Shown here piece by piece: positions 1-7,181 of a stretch of 64,000 bases of DNA. A program made the position numbers and the translations under genes. A model generated the notes under the pieces. That model was not told where the DNA came from and did no database searches. It worked only from the letters and a program-made list of their open reading frames with translations. Every line of letters begins with the position of its first letter. Within the stretch, counting starts at the first letter, position 1. Source of the stretch: Lachnospiraceae bacterium (GTDB lineage Bacteria; Bacillota; Clostridia; Lachnospirales; Lachnospiraceae); contig JAUNGI010000007.1 of NCBI GenBank assembly GCA_030524525.1, positions 1 to 64,000 on the forward strand, read 5' to 3'.

Positions 1-277
1 TGCGCGTGCGCTCCAGCGTCAGCGTATAATGCAGCCCCGCGTCATAGTCGGGCAGCGCAACGTCCTTGGCGAACCACGCATAGCCCTCGTATGAGTACGG
101 GTCGGTCAGATAGCCCGTGTTTCTCTCTTCCCGGAAGGGACTTTTCTTTGCCTCGGACACCGTCCCCGGAAGCTCCATCGTCTCCCGAAAGCTCACGTCA
201 AAGCCTTCTCCCGTCCTGCCTTTTTTCTCCGGGTCGAGACACAGCTCCCAAGCTCCGGACAGATCGTAAAATTTCAT
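1..277 (-). CDS. Glycoside hydrolase family 2 N-terminal part (truncated by window edge)
   Basis: The frame starts at an ATG at 277 with a GGGAG ribosome binding site and runs off the window start, so only about 92 residues are visible. The visible part opens with MKFYDLSGAWELCLD and contains LPGTVSEAKKSP followed by YEGYAWFAKDVALPDYD. This pattern (W-x-L, LPG, then a binding-strand Y..AWF) is typical of the sugar-binding jelly-roll domain that begins GH2 beta-galactosidases, beta-glucuronidases and related enzymes. Catalytic residues lie outside the window, so the substrate cannot be told. No signal peptide is visible, which suggests a cytoplasmic enzyme. Confidence 0.72.
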   Translation of the reverse strand, partial: MKFYDLSGAWELCLDPEKKGRTGEGFDVSFRETMELPGTVSEAKKSPFREERNTGYLTDPYSYEGYAWFAKDVALPDYDAGLHYTLTLERTR

Positions 278-313
278 ATGCCGTTTCTCCCTTTTCCATT
301 TGGTTGTAATGCT

Positions 314-700
314 TCAAAGCTCCGCCGCAGTGCGATCCTCAAAAGAGAACCATTGCAGACGTCCCTCGTTGGAGACCAGCCCTCCCTCCGGCTCCGCTTT
401 CAGCTCTGCAAAGAAGTAATAATTCTGGCGGATCTCGCCCCCGATCCTGCGAAGCGTAACATAGCCAAGCCGCAGCCCGGCAAGGTCTTCCTCGAAAAGT
501 CCAAGCTCCTCCCGCAGCTCCCGCAGAACGCAGGCTTTCGCGTCGTTCTGCTCCTCCGCCTCAAAATGGCCGCCCGCAGAACCGATCCATACCTCGTTTG
601 CCACGCGGCTCCCCTGCCGATATAAAAGCAGGACTCGGTCCCCTTGGAACAGGTACAGGCTGGTCATACTGCGCAACGCGCCCTCGCATTGGATCTGCAT
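314..700 (-). CDS. NUDIX hydrolase
   Basis: This 128-residue protein carries a NUDIX box at about residues 42-68: GGHFEAEE, a short loop, then RELREELGL, which supplies the metal-binding glutamates. The loop before RE is about two residues longer than the textbook spacing, as seen in a subset of 8-oxo-dGTPase-like members. NUDIX enzymes cleave nucleoside diphosphates linked to another moiety; the substrate is not evident. The ATG at 700 has GGGGAG eight bases upstream; an internal ATG (MTSLYLF) is a weaker alternative. The C-terminus is short compared with the usual 140-160 residues. Confidence 0.82.
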   Translation of the reverse strand: MQIQCEGALRSMTSLYLFQGDRVLLLYRQGSRVANEVWIGSAGGHFEAEEQNDAKACVLRELREELGLFEEDLAGLRLGYVTLRRIGGEIRQNYYFFAELKAEPEGGLVSNEGRLQWFSFEDRTAAEL

Positions 701-914
701 GTTTGGTCTCCCCCTCTCTGCCTGCTATTTTGCCTGAAACGCGCAGAAAAGTCAACAGGCGGCAGCCTTCATCAACCGTTTCCCGCCGTGTGAAAAACTG
801 CGGACAAAAAAGCCATTCCACAAACACCACATATCGGCGAAGCGCCCATTGGTTTCAAATGATGTTCTGTGTAATGGCTTTAAGTTTCATGGCACTATTT
901 TAACTCTTATTCGT

Positions 915-1652
915 TCACTGCTTCAACTTCTCCAATAAATCAATCAATTCCCCCCATTCGTGAATATGAAGGTGTTCACAAAGAGGAATCTTTTCATCGG
1001 AACGATCTTTATAGCTTTTTTCTGTGTCGTTATCGTACCAAATTGGGTAGATTCCAACTTGTGACGCGCCCTCAATATCGGCTGTTGGATTATCACCACA
1101 ATACCATACTTCATCTGCGTCAAGACCGTTTTTTTGTAAAGCGATATCGAACAAAATACGATTTGGTTTTCGCATAAAATAATCGCTCGAAGTCATAACA
1201 AACTCAAATTGATTATTTGGCAGCAATCTATTTAGTCGTTCTGTTAAGGCATCACCCGACCATAAAAGGTTGCTTATAACGGCACTTCTTATACCATTTT
1301 CGTTTATGTAATCCAGCATTTTATCAGCGTCAGGCATAAGCGCGCCCTTGGATGCTCCATTCCAAAAAACAGTTTCCATTTCGAGAGGTGTAAGCGAAAA
1401 CTCAATTCCAAGATATTCGTATAGCACCTTGTTGCCAACTTGACCGCAAATATCATAACCCATTTTGCGAATACTTTCGATATGCTTTCCAAAAATTAGT
1501 TCCGCACCCTTTCTAACATCTTCGAGAGTGCAGTTTTTTGGGTTCTTTGTAGCGTATCTCAGCAGTTCTGCGTTACCTCTAACAGAATCCCAATCAGGCT
1601 CATACAAAAGAGTATGACCATAATCGAATATAATCATTTTGGGGTATTCCAC
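915..1652 (-). CDS. HAD-superfamily hydrolase
   Basis: The product (245 residues from a GTG start) shows the HAD motifs in order: IIFDYGHTLL near the N-terminus (motif I, with G in place of the usual second D), SNL around residue 130 (motif II), a KPN lysine near residue 165 (motif III) and GDNPTADIEGA near residue 190 (motif IV). It is probably a phosphatase of the soluble C1-cap type acting on an unknown small substrate. The GTG at 1652 sits five bases after GGAGG; a TTG further upstream overlaps that site and is less likely. The gene is clearly more AT-rich than its neighbours, which suggests recent acquisition. Confidence 0.8.
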   Translation of the reverse strand: MEYPKMIIFDYGHTLLYEPDWDSVRGNAELLRYATKNPKNCTLEDVRKGAELIFGKHIESIRKMGYDICGQVGNKVLYEYLGIEFSLTPLEMETVFWNGASKGALMPDADKMLDYINENGIRSAVISNLLWSGDALTERLNRLLPNNQFEFVMTSSDYFMRKPNRILFDIALQKNGLDADEVWYCGDNPTADIEGASQVGIYPIWYDNDTEKSYKDRSDEKIPLCEHLHIHEWGELIDLLEKLKQ

Positions 1653-1726
1653 TCTATCCTCCAATCTTTTTCATTACAATCATAACACTTCTTGTTTTTC
1701 TGCTACTTTAACGCAATTCCCCGCCG

Positions 1727-2893
1727 TTACATGCTCGCTCTGAGAATTTCCACGACCTCGCTGCGGTTCAGCACCTTGTAGCCGCCCTCCTGAAGGAACG
1801 TCGCGTCGGCGATCCCTTCCAGCATATCCTCGGTCACGCCAAGCTCCGCAAGGCTTCTTACCAGACCGATCTCCTCCATCCATGCGTCCATCGCGGCAAG
1901 CCCTTCGTTCGCGATCTGCTCGTCGGACTTTCCGTCGGGAGAAACGTTCCAAACATTCACCGCCAGCCGCTTGAACTTCGGAAGTCCGTAAGGCAGAATA
2001 TGGCGGTAATATGCGCCCGCCACTGCGGAAAGCGTCATGCCGTGCGTCGCATCCGTGTACGCGCCCACCGCCTGACCAAGCATATGCACCTCCCAATCCG
2101 TCGCTTTGCCCTTGGCAACGAGCGTATTGAGCGCCAGCGTGGCGATCCACATGATGTTGCTGCGGGCCTCGTAATCGGTCGGGTTCTTTACCGCAATGCG
2201 CGTGCTGTGAATCAGCGATCTCAGCAGTCCCTCCATCAGATAATCGGAGGTGTTGTCGTCCGTTCCGGAGAAATACTGCTCCAAAATATGCGACATAATG
2301 TCGTAAAAGCCCGCCTTCATCTGATATTCCGGCAGCGTATAGGTCAGCTCGGGATTGAGGATGGAAAATTTCGGATAGACCGCCTCGCCGAAAACATGAC
2401 CGACCTTCCGCATGGTCTCCCGGTTGGTAATGACCGAGCCGCCGTTCATCTCCGAACCGGTTCCGACCATCGTCAGCACGCAGCCCACCGGAACGATCGG
2501 GCAGGTCGGCTCCTCAAAGCGGACGTAATATTTTTCCCACGGATCCTCGTCGCAGTGAACGGACACCGAAAGCGCCTTGGCGTAATCGCACACCGAACCG
2601 CCGCCCACAGCGAGGATCAGGTCGATCTCGTGCTTCCGCGCGATTTGGATTCCCTCGCGCAGCTTTTCCAGCGTCGGGTTGGGCATGACGCCCGCATCCT
2701 CAAAGATCTGCTTTCCGCATTCCCTTAAAACCGTCACGATCTTGTCGTAAAGCCCCGTTCTCTTGATCGAACCGCCGCCGTAAACAAGCAGCACCCGGTC
2801 GCCGTACTGCACAAGCTCGCCGGGAAGCTTTGCAAGCGCCTCTTTTCCAAAATGAATTCTCGTGGGGTTGACGTACGTAAATTCTCCTAACAT
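1727..2893 (-). CDS. Iron-containing alcohol dehydrogenase (YqhD/BdhA type)
   Basis: The 388-residue protein matches family-III metal-dependent NAD(P)H alcohol dehydrogenases in full length. It has the nucleotide-binding GGGS (VGGGSVCDYAKA, about residues 96-107), the GTGSEMN segment, and the four metal ligands expected of the family: the D and H of YDIMSHILEQ, the H of DWEVHMLGQ and the H of DATHGM. It most resembles the YqhD/butanol dehydrogenase branch, which reduces aldehydes. It follows the flavoprotein gene by 16 bases with its own AGGAGG site, so the two form an operon, probably aldehyde or electrophile detoxification under the divergent MerR regulator. Confidence 0.88.
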   Translation of the reverse strand: MLGEFTYVNPTRIHFGKEALAKLPGELVQYGDRVLLVYGGGSIKRTGLYDKIVTVLRECGKQIFEDAGVMPNPTLEKLREGIQIARKHEIDLILAVGGGSVCDYAKALSVSVHCDEDPWEKYYVRFEEPTCPIVPVGCVLTMVGTGSEMNGGSVITNRETMRKVGHVFGEAVYPKFSILNPELTYTLPEYQMKAGFYDIMSHILEQYFSGTDDNTSDYLMEGLLRSLIHSTRIAVKNPTDYEARSNIMWIATLALNTLVAKGKATDWEVHMLGQAVGAYTDATHGMTLSAVAGAYYRHILPYGLPKFKRLAVNVWNVSPDGKSDEQIANEGLAAMDAWMEEIGLVRSLAELGVTEDMLEGIADATFLQEGGYKVLNRSEVVEILRASM

Positions 2894-2909
2894 AATATCC
2901 TCCTAGTTC

Positions 2910-3545
2910 CTATCGAATAAAATTTGTAAACACTCTCGCCTCTTTTTCCGGCAGGCCGTAACGCTCCCTGCCAAGCGCGATGCTCTTGATCAGAAACGAC
3001 ATGTTCCGCGCCAAGACCCGCATGGTCTGCAAGCCCTCCTCGTCCCCTTCGGCTTCGCCCTTTTCCCTGCCGTGAACGCTGTTCCAGTAACAGCCGGAGG
3101 CGACCGGCATGTTCGTAATCGTGAAATACTTGTTCAGTTCGTCAAAGGTTGCAGAGCAGCCGCCGCGTCTTGCGCAGACAACGCTGGCCCCCACCTTCAT
3201 CGTCTTGTCAAACGAGGTGCTGTAAAACAGCCGGTCAAGACAGGCGATCAGCGTCGCGTTCGCGGACGCATAATATACGGGGCTTGCGACAACAAGCCCG
3301 TCCGCCTGTTCAAATTTGGGCGCAAGCTCGTTGACGATATCGTCAAAAACGCATTTGCCGTTCTTTACGCAGGAACGACAGGCAATGCAGCCCCGCACAT
3401 TCTGAGCGCCGATCTGCACCGTTTCGGCAGCTATGCCGTTTTCGGCGAAAACCTTTTCCATCTCCTTCAGCGCGATCGCCGTATTGCCGTTGATCCGGGG
3501 ACTTCCGTTCAGCATCAGAACCCGAAACTCCTTATTTTCCTCCAT
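2910..3545 (-). CDS. Flavodoxin-fold NAD(P)H-dependent oxidoreductase
   Basis: This 211-residue protein begins with VLMLNGSPRINGNT, the FMN phosphate-binding loop of the flavodoxin-like NADPH-dependent FMN reductase family, and has the SPVYYASANA loop near residue 95. A cysteine-rich stretch GCIACRSCVKNGKC at about residues 52-65 is typical of the iron-sulfur-flavoprotein-like branch, although the spacing does not prove a cluster. It is the first gene of an operon with the alcohol dehydrogenase and is driven by a MerR-type promoter at 3632-3662. The likely role is reduction of quinones or electrophiles with NAD(P)H. Confidence 0.84.
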   Translation of the reverse strand: MEENKEFRVLMLNGSPRINGNTAIALKEMEKVFAENGIAAETVQIGAQNVRGCIACRSCVKNGKCVFDDIVNELAPKFEQADGLVVASPVYYASANATLIACLDRLFYSTSFDKTMKVGASVVCARRGGCSATFDELNKYFTITNMPVASGCYWNSVHGREKGEAEGDEEGLQTMRVLARNMSFLIKSIALGRERYGLPEKEARVFTNFIR

Positions 3546-3601
3546 GCGGAAACTCTCCTTTCTTCTTCCGGACGTTTTTTCAAAAACGCTTTCAAAACCG
3601 A

Positions 3602-3630
3602 TTGACTTTTTTCGGTTCTCGTGATAGCAT
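3602..3630 (+). promoter_or_regulatory. Promoter of the MerR regulator gene
   Basis: TTGACT (3602-3607) and TAGCAT (3625-3630) are spaced by 17 bp and point to the merR-like gene. The expected start near 3637 falls beside the MerR operator at 3640-3659, so the regulator could repress its own transcription. Confidence 0.5.
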
Positions 3631-3631
3631 C

Positions 3632-3662
3632 ATTTTAACACCTGAACCTAACTTTAGGTCAA
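3632..3662 (-). promoter_or_regulatory. MerR-type promoter and operator for the flavoprotein-alcohol dehydrogenase operon
   Basis: On the minus strand a TTGACC -35 (3657-3662) and a TAAAAT -10 (3632-3637) are 19 bp apart, the overlong spacing characteristic of MerR-activated promoters. The spacer and -35 edge hold a 20-bp dyad at 3640-3659 with 7 of 10 matched pairs (ACCTAAAGTT against AGGTTCAGGT), and inside it a perfect 14-bp palindrome at 3646-3659 (ACCTAA, 2 bp, TTAGGT). The divergent MerR gene is the obvious ligand. Confidence 0.78.
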
Positions 3663-3701
3663 GCTATTTTTTTAATTTTTACAATCGAGAGGAAACGCTT
3701 T

Positions 3702-4142
3702 ATGTATACGATCGGTCAGGTAGCGGAAATGTTCCGTCTGCCCATTTCCACACTCCGTTATTACGACAAGGAGGGCTTGTTTCCCAATATGGAGCGCGTC
3801 TCCGGCGCGCGCAGGTTCGGCGATCGGGAGATCGAAGCGCTCCAAGTCATCGAATGCCTGAAAAAATCCGGCGTTGAGATCCGGGATATCAAACAGTTTA
3901 TGGAATGGTGCTCGCAGGGCAGCAGCACCTACCCGGAACGCAGGGATTTTTTCCTCCGTCAGAAAGAAATCGTGGAAAACGAGATCCGCAAGCTTGAAAA
4001 GGTTCGGGATATGATCTTATATAAATGCTGGTATTATGAGCAGGCGCTCAAGGACGGCGGCGAGACCCGCATTCGTGAAATGCTGCCGGACAAGCTGCCC
4101 GCAGACATACAGGCGCTTTACGATCACGCGCACGAGGAATAG
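3702..4142 (+). CDS. MerR-family transcriptional regulator
   Basis: The protein (146 residues) opens with MYTIGQVAEMFRLPISTLRYYDKEGL, a standard MerR winged helix-turn-helix, followed by the wing, a MEWCSQG segment and a coiled coil of about residues 85-115 (EIVENEIRKLEKV) that would dimerise it. There is no metal-binding cysteine pair, so it belongs to the AdhR/NmlR-like group that responds to electrophiles or other stress rather than to metals. GAGG lies nine bases before the ATG. The divergent oxidoreductase operon with a MerR-type promoter is the likely target. Confidence 0.88.
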   Translation: MYTIGQVAEMFRLPISTLRYYDKEGLFPNMERVSGARRFGDREIEALQVIECLKKSGVEIRDIKQFMEWCSQGSSTYPERRDFFLRQKEIVENEIRKLEKVRDMILYKCWYYEQALKDGGETRIREMLPDKLPADIQALYDHAHEE

Positions 4143-4153
4143 ACGGCAGCGTG

Positions 4154-4217
4154 GTGCGATCCCCGCGGAGCGTTTTTTGTTCTATAGGGAACGCAGTTTC
4201 CTATAGAACGAAAAAGC
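4154..4217. repeat. Intergenic palindromic repeat family R1, copy 1
   Basis: The element starts with GTGCGATCCCCGCGGAGCG and continues into a long imperfect hairpin whose arms are GTTCTATAGG and CCTATAGAAC, extended by a T-run on one side and an A-run on the other. Copies with the same leader and a varying stem occur at 10558-10618, 36739-36815 and, decayed, elsewhere in the window. It lies between convergent genes and may also serve as a bidirectional terminator. Confidence 0.7.
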
Positions 4218-4240
4218 GCCGCCAAACGGCGGCGCTCCTT
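4212..4240. terminator. Bidirectional terminator between merR-like gene and lipoprotein gene
   Basis: AGCGCCGCC and GGCGGCGCT form a GC-rich stem with a four-base loop. It is preceded by an A-run, which becomes a U-run on the minus strand, so it would stop the lipoprotein operon and also transcripts from the MerR gene. Confidence 0.7.
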
Positions 4241-4242
4241 CC

Positions 4243-5703
4243 CTAATATATTTTCTCATTCAGATGACGGTACAGAATACCCGTATCTATGTAAACCTCC
4301 GAACGGGGATAGCCCAGCTCCACCGGTTCCTGCACCGGAAGCGAATCGAAAAACTCATACTCATAAGTCGTAACGATCTTACGGTTAATTTTCCCCTCGG
4401 AATACCTCAGACAGGTTTTTGTCTCCAGCAATCCGTATTCGTTATAGCGATATTCCTCCAGCACATTTTCCCCATATTCAACATACGAAACCGTCAGTTG
4501 TTCTCCGTTCGCTCCGTAGGTATAGGCTCTTTTGACGTTGTCCTCGCCAAATTCCTCGATCAAAGCGCCGCTGCCGTCATACCGGCATACGCGGGATTCC
4601 TTAACGCTGCCGCCACGCCCATATTCCAGCTCCCGAACCACGCGGGCGCCGTCCTCCATATCGTCCGAATATTGGAACTCCACCCAAGCCTCCGCTTCTC
4701 CCAAATCCGTGCGGAGAACCTGCGTAAGCGTTCCGTTTTCATCATACAGGTAGGTGCGGGTAAAGTCCATGGTCTTTCCCGTCTGATATTCCTCCCGCAC
4801 GGTTTCCGTCCGGAGCCTTCCCGCCTCGTAGGTTGCCTCATAAAACGTCTCGGAATAAATGCCTCCTGCCGAACCGTCATCCAACTCACACTGATACGCG
4901 CGGAGCAGCTCCCCTTCCTCGCCGTAGGTCGCCTGATATTGAACCGTTCCTTTGGAATAGGTCACCTCAATTACATGTCCAGCCGCGTCATAACGATACT
5001 GATTGCTTTGTACGAACCGGATTCCTACGCACACGCCGTTTTCATATGTATATCGCGTGCCTTCCGTTCCTCCATGCAGTTCCAGAACCTCGTAGCCGGT
5101 GCCGTCCGGGCTGTAGCTGTAGCGCAGCTCGCTTTCCTTATAAGAGCTGCCGTCTCCGCTAGAATGTTTTCTAACGCCGACGCCGGATATGCGCCCCTGT
5201 TTATCATAAGAATACTCCCTTGTTTCCGTCGTCGTATATCCGCTTTCGTCGCTTTCCGTTTTCACATAGCGCGCCAGCCGCCTTTCGCCGGAAGGCTCCG
5301 CCGTTTCGTAGCTCCACTCCTCGCTGCAAGAATCACTTTTCCGTGACAACAGGTAACCGTCCTCGGTATAGGACGCGCTTGTCTCCAGAGTATCCAGCAC
5401 GCGCTCCTCGTTTCCCTCATAGCATACCGTTGTCTCCTTTACCAAGGCATATTCTGGCTTGGGGAATTCCAGAAACGGCGTCGGCTCCGGAGTCGGCGTC
5501 GGACTCGGCGCTTCCGTCGGCGTCGGAGACTCGCTGACTGCCACCGAGGGCAGATCGGACGGCGCAGGTGGACGGTTTTCGCCGGGCTCCGGCGTTTCCT
5601 TTTTGCAGGCGGAAAACAGCAGGAGGACGGCCAGCAGAAGCAGCAGACGGAAGAAAGCCGCGCGCGTCCCCTTTTCTTTATTTTGTTCTACTCTACGCAC
5701 CAT
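4243..5703 (-). CDS. Secreted lipoprotein with YD/RHS-like repeats
   Basis: The product (486 residues) has a basic N-terminus, a hydrophobic stretch and the lipobox LLLFSACKK, so it should be a membrane-anchored lipoprotein. A proline/threonine/serine-rich linker with repeated PTPTP-like units (about residues 40-80) follows. The rest is built of tandem tyrosine-rich strands such as YSYDKQGRI, YRYDAAGHVIEV, YLYDENGTLTQV and YRYNEYGLLETK, the pattern of YD (RHS-type) repeats that fold as beta structure. No toxin or protease domain is seen. The ATG at 5703 with a GGGGG site is preferred to one 36 bases upstream. It overlaps the M23 gene by 16 bases, so the two are coupled. Confidence 0.72.
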   Translation of the reverse strand: MVRRVEQNKEKGTRAAFFRLLLLLAVLLLFSACKKETPEPGENRPPAPSDLPSVAVSESPTPTEAPSPTPTPEPTPFLEFPKPEYALVKETTVCYEGNEERVLDTLETSASYTEDGYLLSRKSDSCSEEWSYETAEPSGERRLARYVKTESDESGYTTTETREYSYDKQGRISGVGVRKHSSGDGSSYKESELRYSYSPDGTGYEVLELHGGTEGTRYTYENGVCVGIRFVQSNQYRYDAAGHVIEVTYSKGTVQYQATYGEEGELLRAYQCELDDGSAGGIYSETFYEATYEAGRLRTETVREEYQTGKTMDFTRTYLYDENGTLTQVLRTDLGEAEAWVEFQYSDDMEDGARVVRELEYGRGGSVKESRVCRYDGSGALIEEFGEDNVKRAYTYGANGEQLTVSYVEYGENVLEEYRYNEYGLLETKTCLRYSEGKINRKIVTTYEYEFFDSLPVQEPVELGYPRSEVYIDTGILYRHLNEKIY

Positions 5704-6794
5704 GCGATTGTGTCCCCCTCTCGAAGCGCATTCATACACGATTTATAAAAAGCACTGGAGGTTCCCGTAAATGCAGAATATACCGGATCCCAGTTCGGAT
5801 TCGGCACCCAGTTTCCCCCGGAAACCACAAACATTGGATTATTGCTGATTGCATTCAATATGGTGCCGCTTCCGTTATACATTACTCCGCGATTGTCGCT
5901 TCCATGATAATACGACACCGGATTCAGGTAATAATTCTTTCCTCCCACTGTCTTCAAAACCGCAAAATGAAGGTGCAGATCGCCATTCGCAGAACCGGTT
6001 TTGCCGACGATCCCGATTTTCTGCCCGGCCTTCACGACCGTTCCCACAGAAACCGTATAGCTCGCCAAATGCAGATATCTGGTATACAGCGTAGTCGTAA
6101 CCCCGTTTTTTACAATCTGATGCTTGATGTACACATAGTTTCCGTTGGTTTCTTCATTCCCTACGGCGCTTACCACCCCGCTCATTGCCGCCCGGGCGAC
6201 CATGGACGGACTATCTTCTACGTCAATATCGATCGCCCAGTGACGTAAATGCTTGGAGTTGGCAGACGTTGCTCTGGCTCCGTAAAACGAAGTAACGTCA
6301 CCCAAGCCCGTGACCACATCCCCCTTCCGAGTATATTCTTTCCCATCAATTTTAAATCCTGCATCCGTAGCTTTATTCAACCCGCTCGCACTGTTATATT
6401 TTACCGTTCCGCTGCTGTCCGCCACCGGCCAAACAACGTTTGACTGCTGTACCATTAGCGTTTTCGTACTGCTACCGTTTTTTACCGTGATGGTCCCCTC
6501 GCGATAAGCGGTCGTGTTCGGACAGGCGGACACCGTATAGGAAAGCGTTCCATCTCCGGTTCCGCTTGCTGTGCGAACGGTAATCCAAGAAACGTTGGCG
6601 GTCGCCGTCCAAGAGGCAGGCGACGTAACCGTGACCGAATAGCTTCCGCCGCTTCCACCCGTAGTCTGCGCCGTCTTAGACAATGACAGCAGCAACGCCA
6701 TCGGCTGAAGCTCGTCATCCTCTGCCTTGGCAGAAGGAACCACAGTCAGCCAAACTGATAAAAGAAGAACCACAAATACACCATATCTTTTCAC
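5688..6794 (-). CDS. Secreted M23 peptidase with BACON-like domain
   Basis: The 368-residue protein has a cleavable signal peptide (ending near PSAKAED), then a BACON/Ig-like domain at about residues 35-115 (SPASWTATANVSWITV ... YREGTITVKNG), and a C-terminal LytM/M23 metallopeptidase domain. The zinc ligands are visible as HWAIDID (HxxxD) near residue 185 and HLHF near residue 270. M23 enzymes cut peptidoglycan peptide bridges, so the protein probably remodels or binds the cell wall outside the membrane. It is the first gene of an operon with the YD-repeat lipoprotein. Confidence 0.83.
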   Translation of the reverse strand: MKRYGVFVVLLLSVWLTVVPSAKAEDDELQPMALLLSLSKTAQTTGGSGGSYSVTVTSPASWTATANVSWITVRTASGTGDGTLSYTVSACPNTTAYREGTITVKNGSSTKTLMVQQSNVVWPVADSSGTVKYNSASGLNKATDAGFKIDGKEYTRKGDVVTGLGDVTSFYGARATSANSKHLRHWAIDIDVEDSPSMVARAAMSGVVSAVGNEETNGNYVYIKHQIVKNGVTTTLYTRYLHLASYTVSVGTVVKAGQKIGIVGKTGSANGDLHLHFAVLKTVGGKNYYLNPVSYYHGSDNRGVMYNGSGTILNAISNNPMFVVSGGNWVPNPNWDPVYSAFTGTSSAFYKSCMNALREGDTIAWCVE

Positions 6795-6872
6795 TTACAC
6801 CGCCTCCTTTGTTTTATAATACTCCACCTTAAACTCTTTTCTATAAATCACGAGAGTATTTATCTCATATCA

Positions 6873-6901
6873 AGTGTATCATATGTATTCTCATAATGCA
6901 A
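6873..6901 (-). promoter_or_regulatory. Promoter of the M23 peptidase operon
   Basis: TTGCAT (6896-6901) and TACACT (6873-6878) are 17 bp apart on the minus strand in an AT-rich stretch about 80 bases upstream of the M23 start. Confidence 0.45.
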
Positions 6902-6938
6902 GCCACACATAAAAATGTTTTTTAATTTCCATGCGTCC

Positions 6939-7141
6939 CTACGAGCGCCAGCGCGCCATGTTTCTCTCATGTTTTTTCCGATAGACGGCTGCCAACTCCT
7001 TGGGCGAAACGGAATAGCAAAGCATCACATCCAGAGCTTGTTTCTTCCCGCCTCCGGAGAAAGCGGCTCCCAAATGTTTTTATATTTTTCCTGCAACTCT
7101 TTCTGAATTGCCTGCATTTCTGCAAATCCAAAGTTTTCCAT
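6939..7141 (-). pseudogene. MazG-like nucleotide pyrophosphohydrolase remnant
   Basis: A good GGAGG site and an ATG at 7141 start a frame reading MENFGFAEMQAIQKELQEKY and then NIWEPLSPEAGRNKLWM before a stop. This matches the first ~38 residues of small MazG-like (phosphoribosyl-ATP pyrophosphohydrolase-like) proteins. Directly after, in another frame, DVMLCYSVSPKELAAVYRKK and HERNMARW match the C-terminal end of the same family. The middle, with the metal-binding EExxE helices, is missing, so an internal deletion of roughly 50 codons plus a frameshift has destroyed the gene. It sits directly upstream of the M23 operon in the same orientation. Confidence 0.72.
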
Positions 7142-7181
7142 AAAAACCTCCGTTCCGTGATGATTTACCGTCGCTCTACGG

